Below are positions 35,394 through 43,492 of a DNA stretch of 64,000 nt, piece by piece (position 1 is the first letter of the stretch; each line of letters begins with the position of its first letter). A model generated the notes under the pieces. It made no database searches. It saw only the letters and a program-made list of their open reading frames with translations, and was not told the origin of the DNA. The DNA comes from Cyclobacteriaceae bacterium (GTDB lineage Bacteria > Bacteroidota > Bacteroidia > Cytophagales > Cyclobacteriaceae). Location of the stretch: the NCBI GenBank assembly GCA_028278225.1, contig JANQEU010000030.1, positions 124,001-188,000 of the forward strand, read 5' to 3'. The position numbers were made by a program, and so were the translations under genes.

Positions 35394-36914
35394 ATGAAAA
35401 AAATAATCTTCCTGCTCGCTCTTACAGTGTCCGTCACCTTTTGTTTCGGACAGAAATTCGACGCTGAAGCACTCGACCGGATTGCAGATGAATATGCTAA
35501 AAAATCCTGGCAGCAACTCGCTGAGCTTTTGAGCATACCAAATGATGCGCACTTTCCCGGGGATATTGAAAAAAATGTAAAATGGTGTGAGAGCGCTTTT
35601 GGTGCCAGGGGTTTTACCACCAAAAGACTCGAAACGGAAAGACTGCCGCTTCTTTTGGCGGAAAAACCTGCAAAAAAAGCGAAGAAAACGGTACTAATCT
35701 ACCTTCAGATTGACGGACAGCCAGTCGATCCGTCGGCATGGCTGCAGGATGATCCTTTCGTACCGGTACTGAAAGAACAAAATTCATCCGGCGATTGGGA
35801 GATCATCGACTGGGACAATATCAGTTCCAATTACAACCCGGAATTTAGGATTTTTGCCAGGTCAACTTCTGACTCGAAAGGGGCAGTATCTGCATTTCTT
35901 GCGGCACTTGACGCCTCCGAAGTAAACAAGATCCGGCCAAACTACAACATGAAGATCATTATGGATTTTGAGGAGGAACTGGGATCTCCCCCCCTTCCAA
36001 AAGCTGTTGAAACCTACAAGGAAGATCTGGCGGCGGACATGTTGATCATATTTGACGGACCAAGACACGTAAGCAACAAGCCAACACTCACTTTCGGAGC
36101 ACGTGGGATCTCGACCATAACCCTGACGGTACATGGACCGAGAAAACCTCAGCATAGCGGGCATTATGGAAATTATGCACCAAATCCGGCATGGAGACTG
36201 GCACACTTGCTGGCTTCTATGAAAAATGAGGATGGTCTCGTAACTATACCGGGTTATTATGATGGCATTGAGCTTACTGACGAAGCCCGGGCGATCTTGT
36301 CCCAGGTACCGGACGATGAAGCCGAGATCATGAAAAGTGTGGGCATAGCCGCTACGGATAAGGTTGGAAGTAATTACCAGGAGTCCATCCAGTATCCTTC
36401 TCTCAATGTCCGTGGAATGGCTTCGGCATGGATTGGTGACGAGGTAAGGACCATTGTGCCTTCAACTGCTACCGCGGAAATAGATGTACGGCTGGTATTG
36501 GAAAGTGACCCAGATCGTTTGCTGGGTCTTATAAAAAGTCATATCAGGGATCAGGGGTATCACATTATCGATGACAGGGATCCGACAGAGGAAGAAAGGA
36601 TGACCCATGATAAGATCATAACCTGGTCATCAAGGATATCATACCTGGCCTACCGCACTCCGTTTGATTCGGAAGTGGGCATATGGTTGGACAAAGCGCT
36701 TACAAGAGCGTTCGGATCCTCTCCGATCAAAATTCGTAACAGCGGGGGGTCCATTCCCATTTCTCCTTTTGTGAATACTTTAGGAATACCTGCAGTCACG
36801 GTGCCCATAGTCAATCGGGACAATAACCAGCACAGCCCCAATGAGAATCTGAGATTAGGGAACTATGTTGACGGTGTAAGGACTTATCTCGCGATCCTGA
36901 GCGAGGAATTGTAA
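35394..36914 (+). CDS. Secreted M20-family metallopeptidase
   Basis: A 506-residue protein with a signal peptide (FLLALTVSVTFCFGQ). The fold of M20 dipeptidases is recognisable: DGQPVDPSAWLQDDPF, RSTSDSKGAVSAFLAAL, MDFEEELGSP, the dimerisation-domain region HGPRKPQHSGHYGNYAPNPAW, and NQHSPNENLR. The first metal ligand usually occurs as GHxDVQP; here the aligned residue is Gln105 in LQIDGQP, so His is replaced, while Asp107 is kept. Such a change could weaken one metal site. It is likely periplasmic and acts on peptides or acyl-amino acids. It is probably co-transcribed with the MFS transporter upstream. Confidence 0.82.
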   Translation: MKKIIFLLALTVSVTFCFGQKFDAEALDRIADEYAKKSWQQLAELLSIPNDAHFPGDIEKNVKWCESAFGARGFTTKRLETERLPLLLAEKPAKKAKKTVLIYLQIDGQPVDPSAWLQDDPFVPVLKEQNSSGDWEIIDWDNISSNYNPEFRIFARSTSDSKGAVSAFLAALDASEVNKIRPNYNMKIIMDFEEELGSPPLPKAVETYKEDLAADMLIIFDGPRHVSNKPTLTFGARGISTITLTVHGPRKPQHSGHYGNYAPNPAWRLAHLLASMKNEDGLVTIPGYYDGIELTDEARAILSQVPDDEAEIMKSVGIAATDKVGSNYQESIQYPSLNVRGMASAWIGDEVRTIVPSTATAEIDVRLVLESDPDRLLGLIKSHIRDQGYHIIDDRDPTEEERMTHDKIITWSSRISYLAYRTPFDSEVGIWLDKALTRAFGSSPIKIRNSGGSIPISPFVNTLGIPAVTVPIVNRDNNQHSPNENLRLGNYVDGVRTYLAILSEEL

Positions 36915-36954
36915 CTAAGTGCCCCGCTATGTGAACCATCAATTCTTCAAAATC

Positions 36955-37806
36955 ATGAAAACATTTAACCCAAAAATCCCTGCTGTCCTGGTTTTTGCGA
37001 TTTTATTGCTCCATGGTCTCTCATATGCTCAATCGAGGCTCAAGATCCGGAGTGACGGATCGGATATTATACTGACGATCTGGGAAGGAAAACCCAATTC
37101 ACCGGCGACCCTGCTGCTAATACCGGGATGGGGAGGCGGACCCACTGAAGTACTGGGACTTGGCAAGTTCCTGTCCCAAGGAGGCATCCCGGTAGTGATC
37201 CTGACTCCCAGAGGCTGGCATGAGAGTGAGGGTATCTCCACATTCGCGAATGCTTTGAAGGATATTGAAACAGCCTGGAACTGGATCCGAAAATCAGACA
37301 GATCCGCTGAACTAAATCTCAACTCTACTAAAACAATACTCGGTGGATATAGTTGGGGTGGCGGCATGTCACTCGCTTATGCCGCGCGTGATACATCCGT
37401 GTCAAAGGTATTTTCAATAGCAGGTACTGATCACGGGCAGTTCATTCGGCAGTATTCTACAGACCAGGATTTTGCGGCCATGGTCGACAAGATACTGACA
37501 TCAACTGCGGCTCCTGAAGGACCCATTCGGACTGACATCCAATTCGGTTTGAATGAAATGCGAGAGAATCAGCACATTTACGGTCTGATCGAAAACACCG
37601 GAAAACTTTATGACAGAACTGTCCTTCTGGTGGGGGGATGGGAAGATGGCAATGTCACAGTCGACAATACATTGTTGCCTTTGTACCGGGGGTTGCGCAA
37701 GTCAGGAGCGGAAGATGTTACGTTTCTAACATATCATTCCGACCATTCTTTTCGAACGGTACGGGACCGGTTGCATAAAGATCTCTTATCCTGGATTTCC
37801 AATTGA
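36955..37806 (+). CDS. Secreted alpha/beta hydrolase
   Basis: A 283-residue protein from the ATG at 36955 with a signal (IPAVLVFAILLLHGLSYAQ). A longer frame starts at 36919 but lacks signal character. The alpha/beta-hydrolase core shows LLIPGWGGGPTEVL as the oxyanion region, the nucleophile elbow GGYSWGGGMS (Ser133), acidic residues after VLLVGGWEDGNV, and a C-terminal His in TYHSDHSF. The prolyl-oligopeptidase/esterase group fits best, but the substrate is undetermined. It lies 40 bases after the M20 peptidase gene and may extend the same unit. Confidence 0.84.
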   Translation: MKTFNPKIPAVLVFAILLLHGLSYAQSRLKIRSDGSDIILTIWEGKPNSPATLLLIPGWGGGPTEVLGLGKFLSQGGIPVVILTPRGWHESEGISTFANALKDIETAWNWIRKSDRSAELNLNSTKTILGGYSWGGGMSLAYAARDTSVSKVFSIAGTDHGQFIRQYSTDQDFAAMVDKILTSTAAPEGPIRTDIQFGLNEMRENQHIYGLIENTGKLYDRTVLLVGGWEDGNVTVDNTLLPLYRGLRKSGAEDVTFLTYHSDHSFRTVRDRLHKDLLSWISN

Positions 37807-37858
37807 ATGTCTACATCCAGCTCCTGTCAAGACAGGTCGTAGTGTCGCATACCGCACT

Positions 37859-38752
37859 TCAAAACTTGCTGCTGGCCGCGAAGATCTTGTCATATTGTTT
37901 CTCATCCAGCCACAGTTCGTCCTTATTCTCGGATGACGAAATGATCCAGCCGTCAGGTCTCCGGTAGGCTGAGATCTGTATTTCCGGCTGGTTACTGAAT
38001 CCGAAAGTCACATTGAGATCAGGGGTTCCCAACGTTGCATCATCGACAAAACTCTTACTTGTTACATAGCTTAAACCATTGATGTAACTGACCGTTGTTG
38101 CGGAATCTGCCGGATTAGTTCCATTGTACCATGTGTCATCATTCTTAGCCAAAACAACAGCACTATCCGGATAATTGAATGATATCACATTCAGCGAGTC
38201 TTTTTTCAGTCTAAGGATGTTGCTGTTTCGGAAATCTTCAGGCTTTGTGCTGATGCTCATTTTCATAAAGTTATTGGCCACATAGGTATCCTTATCTTCG
38301 GACAGCCTCACATAAGTGTAAAATGATCGCTGACCCTCTACTCCGAAACGTCCCAAAACAATGTCTCCTGTTAACTTGCTTCCCTCATAAACTTTAACTC
38401 TTATACCGGCGGAATCAACGGAAAAATCCTTCCATTTATCTTCGGTTCTGGATGCCAACCTGGAGGGTTCCACACTGTTGAGTGTGGAAAGCATACTTCT
38501 GACAGTATTGTTTACGGCTTTTTTCGAACCCGTTTCAACGTCAACCATCCACTGACCTTCATTTTTTGTTAAAACGGTAATTCCCTCCGGGCTTTCGATC
38601 TCCACTTTAGTGACCTTCGCAGTATCTACCGATACCAACTCAGTTCTGAAGGATTTACTTCTCCCTTTGTTACCGGTGAATTTTACTACCAGAAATACTC
38701 CTATCAATATGGCAAGTATGATCAGTAGCCTGGGTGTTGTTAATTTTAGCAT
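37859..38752 (-). CDS. DUF4340 protein of the gliding-type ABC operon
   Basis: A 297-residue protein with one N-terminal TM helix (LLIILAILIGVFLVVKF) and a large periplasmic part. The repeated module (VTKVEIESPEGITVLTKNEGQWMVDVETGSKKAVNNTVRSML, and later NVISFNYPDSAVVLAKNDDTWYN) is characteristic of DUF4340. These proteins accompany GldG-type ABC auxiliary proteins in many phyla. The gene follows gldG on the minus strand after 24 bases. It presumably acts with the GldAFG complex at the inner membrane; exact role unknown. Confidence 0.87.
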   Translation of the reverse strand: MLKLTTPRLLIILAILIGVFLVVKFTGNKGRSKSFRTELVSVDTAKVTKVEIESPEGITVLTKNEGQWMVDVETGSKKAVNNTVRSMLSTLNSVEPSRLASRTEDKWKDFSVDSAGIRVKVYEGSKLTGDIVLGRFGVEGQRSFYTYVRLSEDKDTYVANNFMKMSISTKPEDFRNSNILRLKKDSLNVISFNYPDSAVVLAKNDDTWYNGTNPADSATTVSYINGLSYVTSKSFVDDATLGTPDLNVTFGFSNQPEIQISAYRRPDGWIISSSENKDELWLDEKQYDKIFAASSKF

Positions 38753-38776
38753 TGTAAACGAAAATAGATTTTCTTT

Positions 38777-40291
38777 TTAACTATAATTCTCCTGGGCCCA
38801 TTTTTGACGTTTACGGGCATTATTGGACCTTCTCACCAGCGCGTAAACTAAAATCAGAAAGATCGGCGCAAACACATTTCCGTATTTGATGATATTCTTT
38901 GTGCCGTCTTCTACCGGATCCAGTGGCCGGCTCGTCACACCTTTGGTTCTCAGGTCGATCAGGCCCGTATCATCCGACAGCCAGTCAACCGCATTAGAAG
39001 CGAAATTGACATTGTCAGGACTCAGTTGCTGAACTTGTTGACCTTCTCCATTGACAATAAACTGACCATTTGAAATAATGATCATTTTTCCGCCGGCATC
39101 TCCGATACCCTCTATTGATGCGGCAATTATCTGCTCAGGCTGCACAAAATCGCGTTCCGCCCACTTGCGCTGAATATCCACATATATCGGGGGCATCTGG
39201 AGTCCGGATACTTCCGAACTAAATATCAGGGGGTTAATGGAAATCGTTGTGTCCTGTCCCGTAATGTTCAGGGCATTGACAAAAGGCAGCACAATCGCTT
39301 CCAGACCGGACGTTGTAGGGTGATCCGCAAAATTGTTCACCTGGGGGAAATATGGAAACTCCACCTGGCTATTGATGGTGAAAAAACCGGAACGCTGCTG
39401 AACGGTCACAGATGCACACTGCGCATCTATGATAAATTGATCACCGGGAGTGACACCTTTCTGCGCAATCCAGCCCGCCAGTCCAATATTATCAGCCCGG
39501 GAAAGTAGTGACGTTTGCAGGTCACCTTTTACATTCGAATAGGCTAAGAAGATATTTCCTCCCTGGTTCAGGTAATTGTCAAGCTTGACAAAATCATAAG
39601 GCGCTATAGTGTCCGCAGGGCTCACCCAAATCAAACTTCTGTAAAATGATGGTACTATGGTTGTATCACGGATATTGAAAGGCTCAACATCATATAATAC
39701 AGACAACTGCTGAAGAAGCTGCGGAAATGCCTGAAACGAAGGTTCACCGTAACCTTGTATCATCCCGACCTTCGGTTTATCGGCGATGGCCAATTTCTTG
39801 ATGGAAGTTGTCAGATCATATTCCATCGCTGCACCGGGCTGGATCAATGGGATTACTTCAGTCCGCTCTCCTGACTTGAAAACTACTCCCATGAATGCCT
39901 GCAACTGCTGTCGCTGATCGTTTTCTACCACGTTGATGGAAACAGGCGCAATACCATTTTGAAACGCTTCCTGCTTAAGCTCTTCACTCTCATTCGGATT
40001 AATGAACTCAAATACAATGTTTCCGTTTGACCGATCCTCATATTCGATCAACTGATCCTGCAGATCTTTTCTCACGTATGCCAATTGCGGCGGGAGGTCT
40101 TTTGTAAAGTATGCCTGCACCGTTATTACGTCCTCCAGGTCTTCCAGAATATTTTTTGTGGCATCGCTGAGTGTGTAGCGCCGGTCTTCAGTGAAGTCCA
40201 ACCTGAAATACAGCGCATCCGAGATCAAATTCAGAATGACGACTATCGCTACTACGATCCCAATTTGTGTAAATATTTTTGACTTTTTCAT
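38777..40291 (-). CDS. gldG: GldG, auxiliary component of a gliding-type ABC transporter
   Basis: A 504-residue protein with TM helices at each end (IGIVVAIVVILNLISDALYF and VFAPIFLILVYALV) and a long periplasmic domain of the ABC_transp_aux/GldG family. Landmarks include FTEDRRYTLSDATKNIL, QAYFTKDLPPQL, DQLIEYEDRSNGNIVFEFINP and the GATase-like LIWVSPADTIAPYDFVKLDNYLNQGGNIFLAYS. GldG works with GldA and GldF and is required for surface gliding in Flavobacterium johnsoniae, but related sets exist in nonmotile bacteria. The gene follows gldF by 16 bases. Confidence 0.92.
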   Translation of the reverse strand: MKKSKIFTQIGIVVAIVVILNLISDALYFRLDFTEDRRYTLSDATKNILEDLEDVITVQAYFTKDLPPQLAYVRKDLQDQLIEYEDRSNGNIVFEFINPNESEELKQEAFQNGIAPVSINVVENDQRQQLQAFMGVVFKSGERTEVIPLIQPGAAMEYDLTTSIKKLAIADKPKVGMIQGYGEPSFQAFPQLLQQLSVLYDVEPFNIRDTTIVPSFYRSLIWVSPADTIAPYDFVKLDNYLNQGGNIFLAYSNVKGDLQTSLLSRADNIGLAGWIAQKGVTPGDQFIIDAQCASVTVQQRSGFFTINSQVEFPYFPQVNNFADHPTTSGLEAIVLPFVNALNITGQDTTISINPLIFSSEVSGLQMPPIYVDIQRKWAERDFVQPEQIIAASIEGIGDAGGKMIIISNGQFIVNGEGQQVQQLSPDNVNFASNAVDWLSDDTGLIDLRTKGVTSRPLDPVEDGTKNIIKYGNVFAPIFLILVYALVRRSNNARKRQKWAQENYS

Positions 40292-40307
40292 TTTACTACA
40301 GCTTGAT

Positions 40308-41033
40308 TCAGGAATGCCAGTTACGTTTCGACAACATCACCTGGGACATCAATAATCCCAACACAATAATTGATAGAAAGAAGACCAAATCGCGGCTGTC
40401 TATCACTCCCCTGCTCAGGGATTCAAAATGAGCCCGGCTACTCAGATAACTGAATATCCCTCCTATCGTGCCTGTCATGGTGCTGCCGATCACATCGAAC
40501 AGTAAGTGAAAGAATACCGATATAAAAAGGGCAACCAGGAATGCAACGATCTGGTTGGTGGTAAGACTGCTTGCAAACAAACCGATGGCAATGTATGCCC
40601 CTGAAAGAAGTATAAGACCAAAATACCCCCCGATCACTCCACCATCATCGATATTTCCCAGGCGACTTATGGTGACATAATATGGTAGGGTACATAGTAG
40701 TGCGATAATGACCAGTAAAAGACAGGCTAAAAATTTGCCCAATACAATTTGACTATCGGTAACTGCTTTGGTGATCAGCAATTCGATCGTTCCGGCCCGG
40801 TTTTCTTCCGCTATCATTTTCATGGTCAATGCCGGGATAAAAAAGAACAATGACCAAAATGCAATACCGAAGAATACTTCCATGCTGGCCTGATTGATAA
40901 GAAATACATTAGATCCCACCAACCAGGTGAACAACCCACTAAGTCCCAGAAACAAAATAATCATTACATAGGCCGTCAGCGAATCAAAAAATGAAGCCAG
41001 TTCACGTCTTGTGATAATCCAGATCTTATTCAT
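40308..41033 (-). CDS. gldF: GldF, ABC transporter permease
   Basis: A 241-residue permease with six TM helices of the ABC-2 type (ELASFFDSLTAYVMIILFLGLSGLFTWL, SLFFFIPALTMKMIAEENRAGTIELLITKAVTDSQIVLGKFLACL). The MxxxExxxGTIELLxTxPxxxxxIxxGK signature is typical of GldF/NosY-like permeases. The gene lies four bases after gldA and 16 before gldG, giving a compact operon. It forms the membrane part of the GldAFG complex, whose substrate is still unsettled even in model species. Confidence 0.92.
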   Translation of the reverse strand: MNKIWIITRRELASFFDSLTAYVMIILFLGLSGLFTWLVGSNVFLINQASMEVFFGIAFWSLFFFIPALTMKMIAEENRAGTIELLITKAVTDSQIVLGKFLACLLLVIIALLCTLPYYVTISRLGNIDDGGVIGGYFGLILLSGAYIAIGLFASSLTTNQIVAFLVALFISVFFHLLFDVIGSTMTGTIGGIFSYLSSRAHFESLSRGVIDSRDLVFFLSIIVLGLLMSQVMLSKRNWHS

Positions 41034-41037
41034 GCTA

Positions 41038-41958
41038 CTAGTTTGTGAGTTCCCTAAATACGTCTTCCAATCTTGTTTCTATCCCGGTCATCTCCGTGAG
41101 ATACCATTTCTTTTTGACACACAGGTCGAAAACACTTTTTCGCGAGCTGCTTTCCGGTTTGGACTGGATCCTAAACCAGTTATCTTTTCCATCAACTGCA
41201 TTGACGGTCTCCACTGACGCCAAGGCCAGAAGTGCCTTACCAATATCACCGGAACCCTCGATTCCCACCGTCAATAATTCCTGTCCCTGTGCCTGTTGCC
41301 GCAATGTATCCGATGATCCGTCAGCAACGATCCTGCCTTTGTTTATGATAAGTATCCTGTCACAGGTGGCCTCCACCTCCGAAAGAATGTGTGAGCTGAG
41401 GATCACGGTCTTCTGTTTACCCAATTCCTTGATAAGCTTCCTGATCTCTACGATCTGGTTGGGATCCAGACCCGAGGTCGGCTCATCAAGCACCAGTACT
41501 TCCGGATCATGGATCATTGCCTGGGCGAGACCTACACGCTGGCGGTATCCTTTGGAGAGTTCGTTGATGTTCTTATGCTTCTCCCGGTCAAGCCCGCAAA
41601 TATCAATCATGTCCCCAATTTTCCCTGGGATATCTTTTTTCTCCACTCCCTGTATCTCAGCAGTAAATCGCAGGTAATCCACAATCGACATGTCCATGTA
41701 AAGTGGATTATTCTCGGGCAAGTACCCGATTTTTCTTTTTATTGATTCGGGATCGTGGTTGACTGATATATCATCAAGTTTGACATCCCCTTGTGTAGGG
41801 GCCATAAAACAGGTGATCACCTTCATGGTGGTACTTTTACCGGCTCCGTTTGGACCCAGAAATCCGACCACCTCTCCTGTTTTTACCTCAAATGATATGT
41901 CGTTAACAGCCTTTTGCTCACCGAATTTTTTAGTGAGATTTTCTACTATTATCGCCAT
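41038..41958 (-). CDS. gldA: GldA, ABC transporter ATP-binding protein
   Basis: A 306-residue protein. The nucleotide-binding domain occupies about residues 1-215: Walker A GPNGAGKST, signature LSKGYRQRVGLAQA, Walker B LVLDEPTSGLDP, H loop LSSHIL. The 90-residue C-terminal extension is the part that distinguishes GldA from shorter ABC-2 ATPases. It energises GldF and GldG. It is first in the minus-strand operon gldA-gldF-gldG-DUF4340. No other gld genes are in the window, so gliding itself cannot be inferred. Confidence 0.93.
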   Translation of the reverse strand: MAIIVENLTKKFGEQKAVNDISFEVKTGEVVGFLGPNGAGKSTTMKVITCFMAPTQGDVKLDDISVNHDPESIKRKIGYLPENNPLYMDMSIVDYLRFTAEIQGVEKKDIPGKIGDMIDICGLDREKHKNINELSKGYRQRVGLAQAMIHDPEVLVLDEPTSGLDPNQIVEIRKLIKELGKQKTVILSSHILSEVEATCDRILIINKGRIVADGSSDTLRQQAQGQELLTVGIEGSGDIGKALLALASVETVNAVDGKDNWFRIQSKPESSSRKSVFDLCVKKKWYLTEMTGIETRLEDVFRELTN

Positions 41959-42183
41959 GTTGAATGCAATTGAACTTTTCCTGTATCATGACGTCATGCC
42001 ATGAAAATTTGACTGGGCGCAATATTAGCCTTACTGCGTTTTTTTGTCAAGTTTTTCCGGGTGTTAAAAAAAGTTAAACCCGAATCCTCCCTAGGACTTT
42101 TGATCTCATTGCGAACTCCTGACTAAGTGATTTCAGCAAAATCAGAATAAGGGAGTTTAAACGCTGGTTTGTTAAAATTCCAA

Positions 42184-42330
42184 ATGATCACCATGACTCG
42201 CCGATATCGCTTTTTCTGGTTATGCCTGGGTATCTCCGTTGCCATGCTGATCGTTTTGGCCGCTATGATGGACCTAACACCTTTCGTCAGTATATCAATA
42301 GATTTTATCCAAAAAGTTTTCAGGGCATAA
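42184..42330 (+). CDS. Possible small membrane protein
   Basis: A 48-residue frame (ATG 42184; a second ATG at 42193) lies in the 411-base gap between gldA and the dCMP deaminase gene. It has basic residues before one hydrophobic helix (TRRYRF, then FWLCLGISVAMLIVLAAMM), followed by an amphipathic end (FVSISIDFIQKVFRA). The positive-inside layout resembles a real single-span protein. The rest of the gap has no recognisable feature. It could be a chance frame. Confidence 0.4.
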   Translation: MITMTRRYRFFWLCLGISVAMLIVLAAMMDLTPFVSISIDFIQKVFRA

Positions 42331-42369
42331 TCAATCAAATCCTTGCCGGTTCTTGCTAGTTTCGCGTCT

Positions 42370-42852
42370 ATGTCCAGGCCGAATTTCGATGATATTTTTA
42401 TGGAGCTTGCCGTCAACCTAGCGCAGCGGTCACACTGCATTAAGCGCCACGTGGGGGCGGTTCTGACCAAGGATACACGTATCATCTCAATAGGCTACAA
42501 CGGACCACCGGCCGGAACTCACAACTGCGATGAAAAATGGCCTGAGGAAGGCTGCCCACGGGACTCTAAAGGAGGCTGCTCCCTGGCAATCCACGCCGAG
42601 CAGAATGCACTCCTTTATGCTGTTAAAAACAAAGCTTCCGTGGACGGAGCAACGCTTTATGTAACGCTCTCACCGTGCCTGGCCTGCGCCCGGATCATCT
42701 ACACAATGGGAGTGAAAAAAGTGATCTACCTGAATTCTTACGCCGAACACAAAGGAATACCTGAGGACGAAGGTGTTGATTTCCTTGAACAGTTCGGTGT
42801 GGAAACGGAGAAATATACCGGATCATTGGATAATGTGACCCATATGATTTAG
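42370..42852 (+). CDS. dCMP deaminase family protein
   Basis: A 160-residue zinc-dependent cytidine/deoxycytidylate deaminase. His75-Ala-Glu77 provides a zinc ligand and the proton shuttle (AIHAEQNALLYA), and Cys103 and Cys106 complete the site (SPCLACARII). The GYNGPPAGTHNC stretch and extra cysteines at 53, 62 and 70 mark the dCMP/ComEB branch instead of tRNA adenosine deaminase. It converts dCMP to dUMP for dTTP synthesis. I start at the ATG at 42370 (MSRPNFDDIFMELA); the longer frame from 42343 adds nine residues before that conserved start. Confidence 0.92.
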   Translation: MSRPNFDDIFMELAVNLAQRSHCIKRHVGAVLTKDTRIISIGYNGPPAGTHNCDEKWPEEGCPRDSKGGCSLAIHAEQNALLYAVKNKASVDGATLYVTLSPCLACARIIYTMGVKKVIYLNSYAEHKGIPEDEGVDFLEQFGVETEKYTGSLDNVTHMI

Positions 42853-43007
42853 CAGGGGCCGTATTGCGGTGCGAAAATTTATCCTGGCCGGTTTAGCCAA
42901 AAGCTGAAATAATAATGCATTGGATAACTACCTTTGAAAGGCTGATGATGCCTGTTGGCAGTATTTACCAGCATCAGTTCATATGGTCATAAAAAACTCA
43001 AAATACA

Positions 43008-43472
43008 ATGAAAACACTCTTAATTTTCTTCTGCTTAGCACTGGCATCTTACTCAATGGCCATTGGAACCGAACAAAATGCAGCCTTTTTGCAATTGACA
43101 GTCTGTCAATCCGATAGCATTATTGAAAAAGATCTGATCAAAAAAACGGTTGAACAATATTATATCAAAGGATTGCAAACGAGGGATTTTAACCTGATAA
43201 GATCCGTATGCATTGAAGAAGCAAAACTGTACGGAGTGAGAAGCGACGGCAGCCTGAACAAGACCTCACTTGATCAGTGGTCTAAAAAATTTGATCCTGA
43301 TAATCCTCCATTCAAAACGCTGGAATATAAAATCAGGAAAATTGACTATGAAGGAACAGCAGCCCAGGTGAAGATCCAGTTCATCATTAACAATGACCTG
43401 GAAATTCATGACTACCTCAACCTGTTAAAAATTAAAGGCAACTGGAGAATTGTAAATATTATCGATTTCTAG
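43008..43472 (+). CDS. Secreted NTF2-like/lumazine-binding-like protein
   Basis: A 154-residue protein with a signal (LLIFFCLALASYSMAIG) and a single cone-shaped NTF2-like domain: IKKTVEQYYIKGLQTRDFNLIRSVCIEEAKLYGVR, then LDQWSKKFD and KIQFIINNDLEIHDYLNLLKIKGNWRIVNIIDF. The sequence resembles the Lumazine_bd_2/DUF4440-related group common in Bacteroidota. Such folds bind small ligands or act as isomerases or hydrolases, and the residues here do not decide which. It is alone, convergent with the barrel-receptor gene. Confidence 0.78.
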   Translation: MKTLLIFFCLALASYSMAIGTEQNAAFLQLTVCQSDSIIEKDLIKKTVEQYYIKGLQTRDFNLIRSVCIEEAKLYGVRSDGSLNKTSLDQWSKKFDPDNPPFKTLEYKIRKIDYEGTAAQVKIQFIINNDLEIHDYLNLLKIKGNWRIVNIIDF

Positions 43473-43492
43473 GGAGACCGGTATCCGAATAA

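Noticed and set aside
41045-41677. 210-residue plus-strand frame opposite gldA
   Set aside because: gldA shows all ABC motifs on the minus strand; the opposing frame has no recognisable domain.
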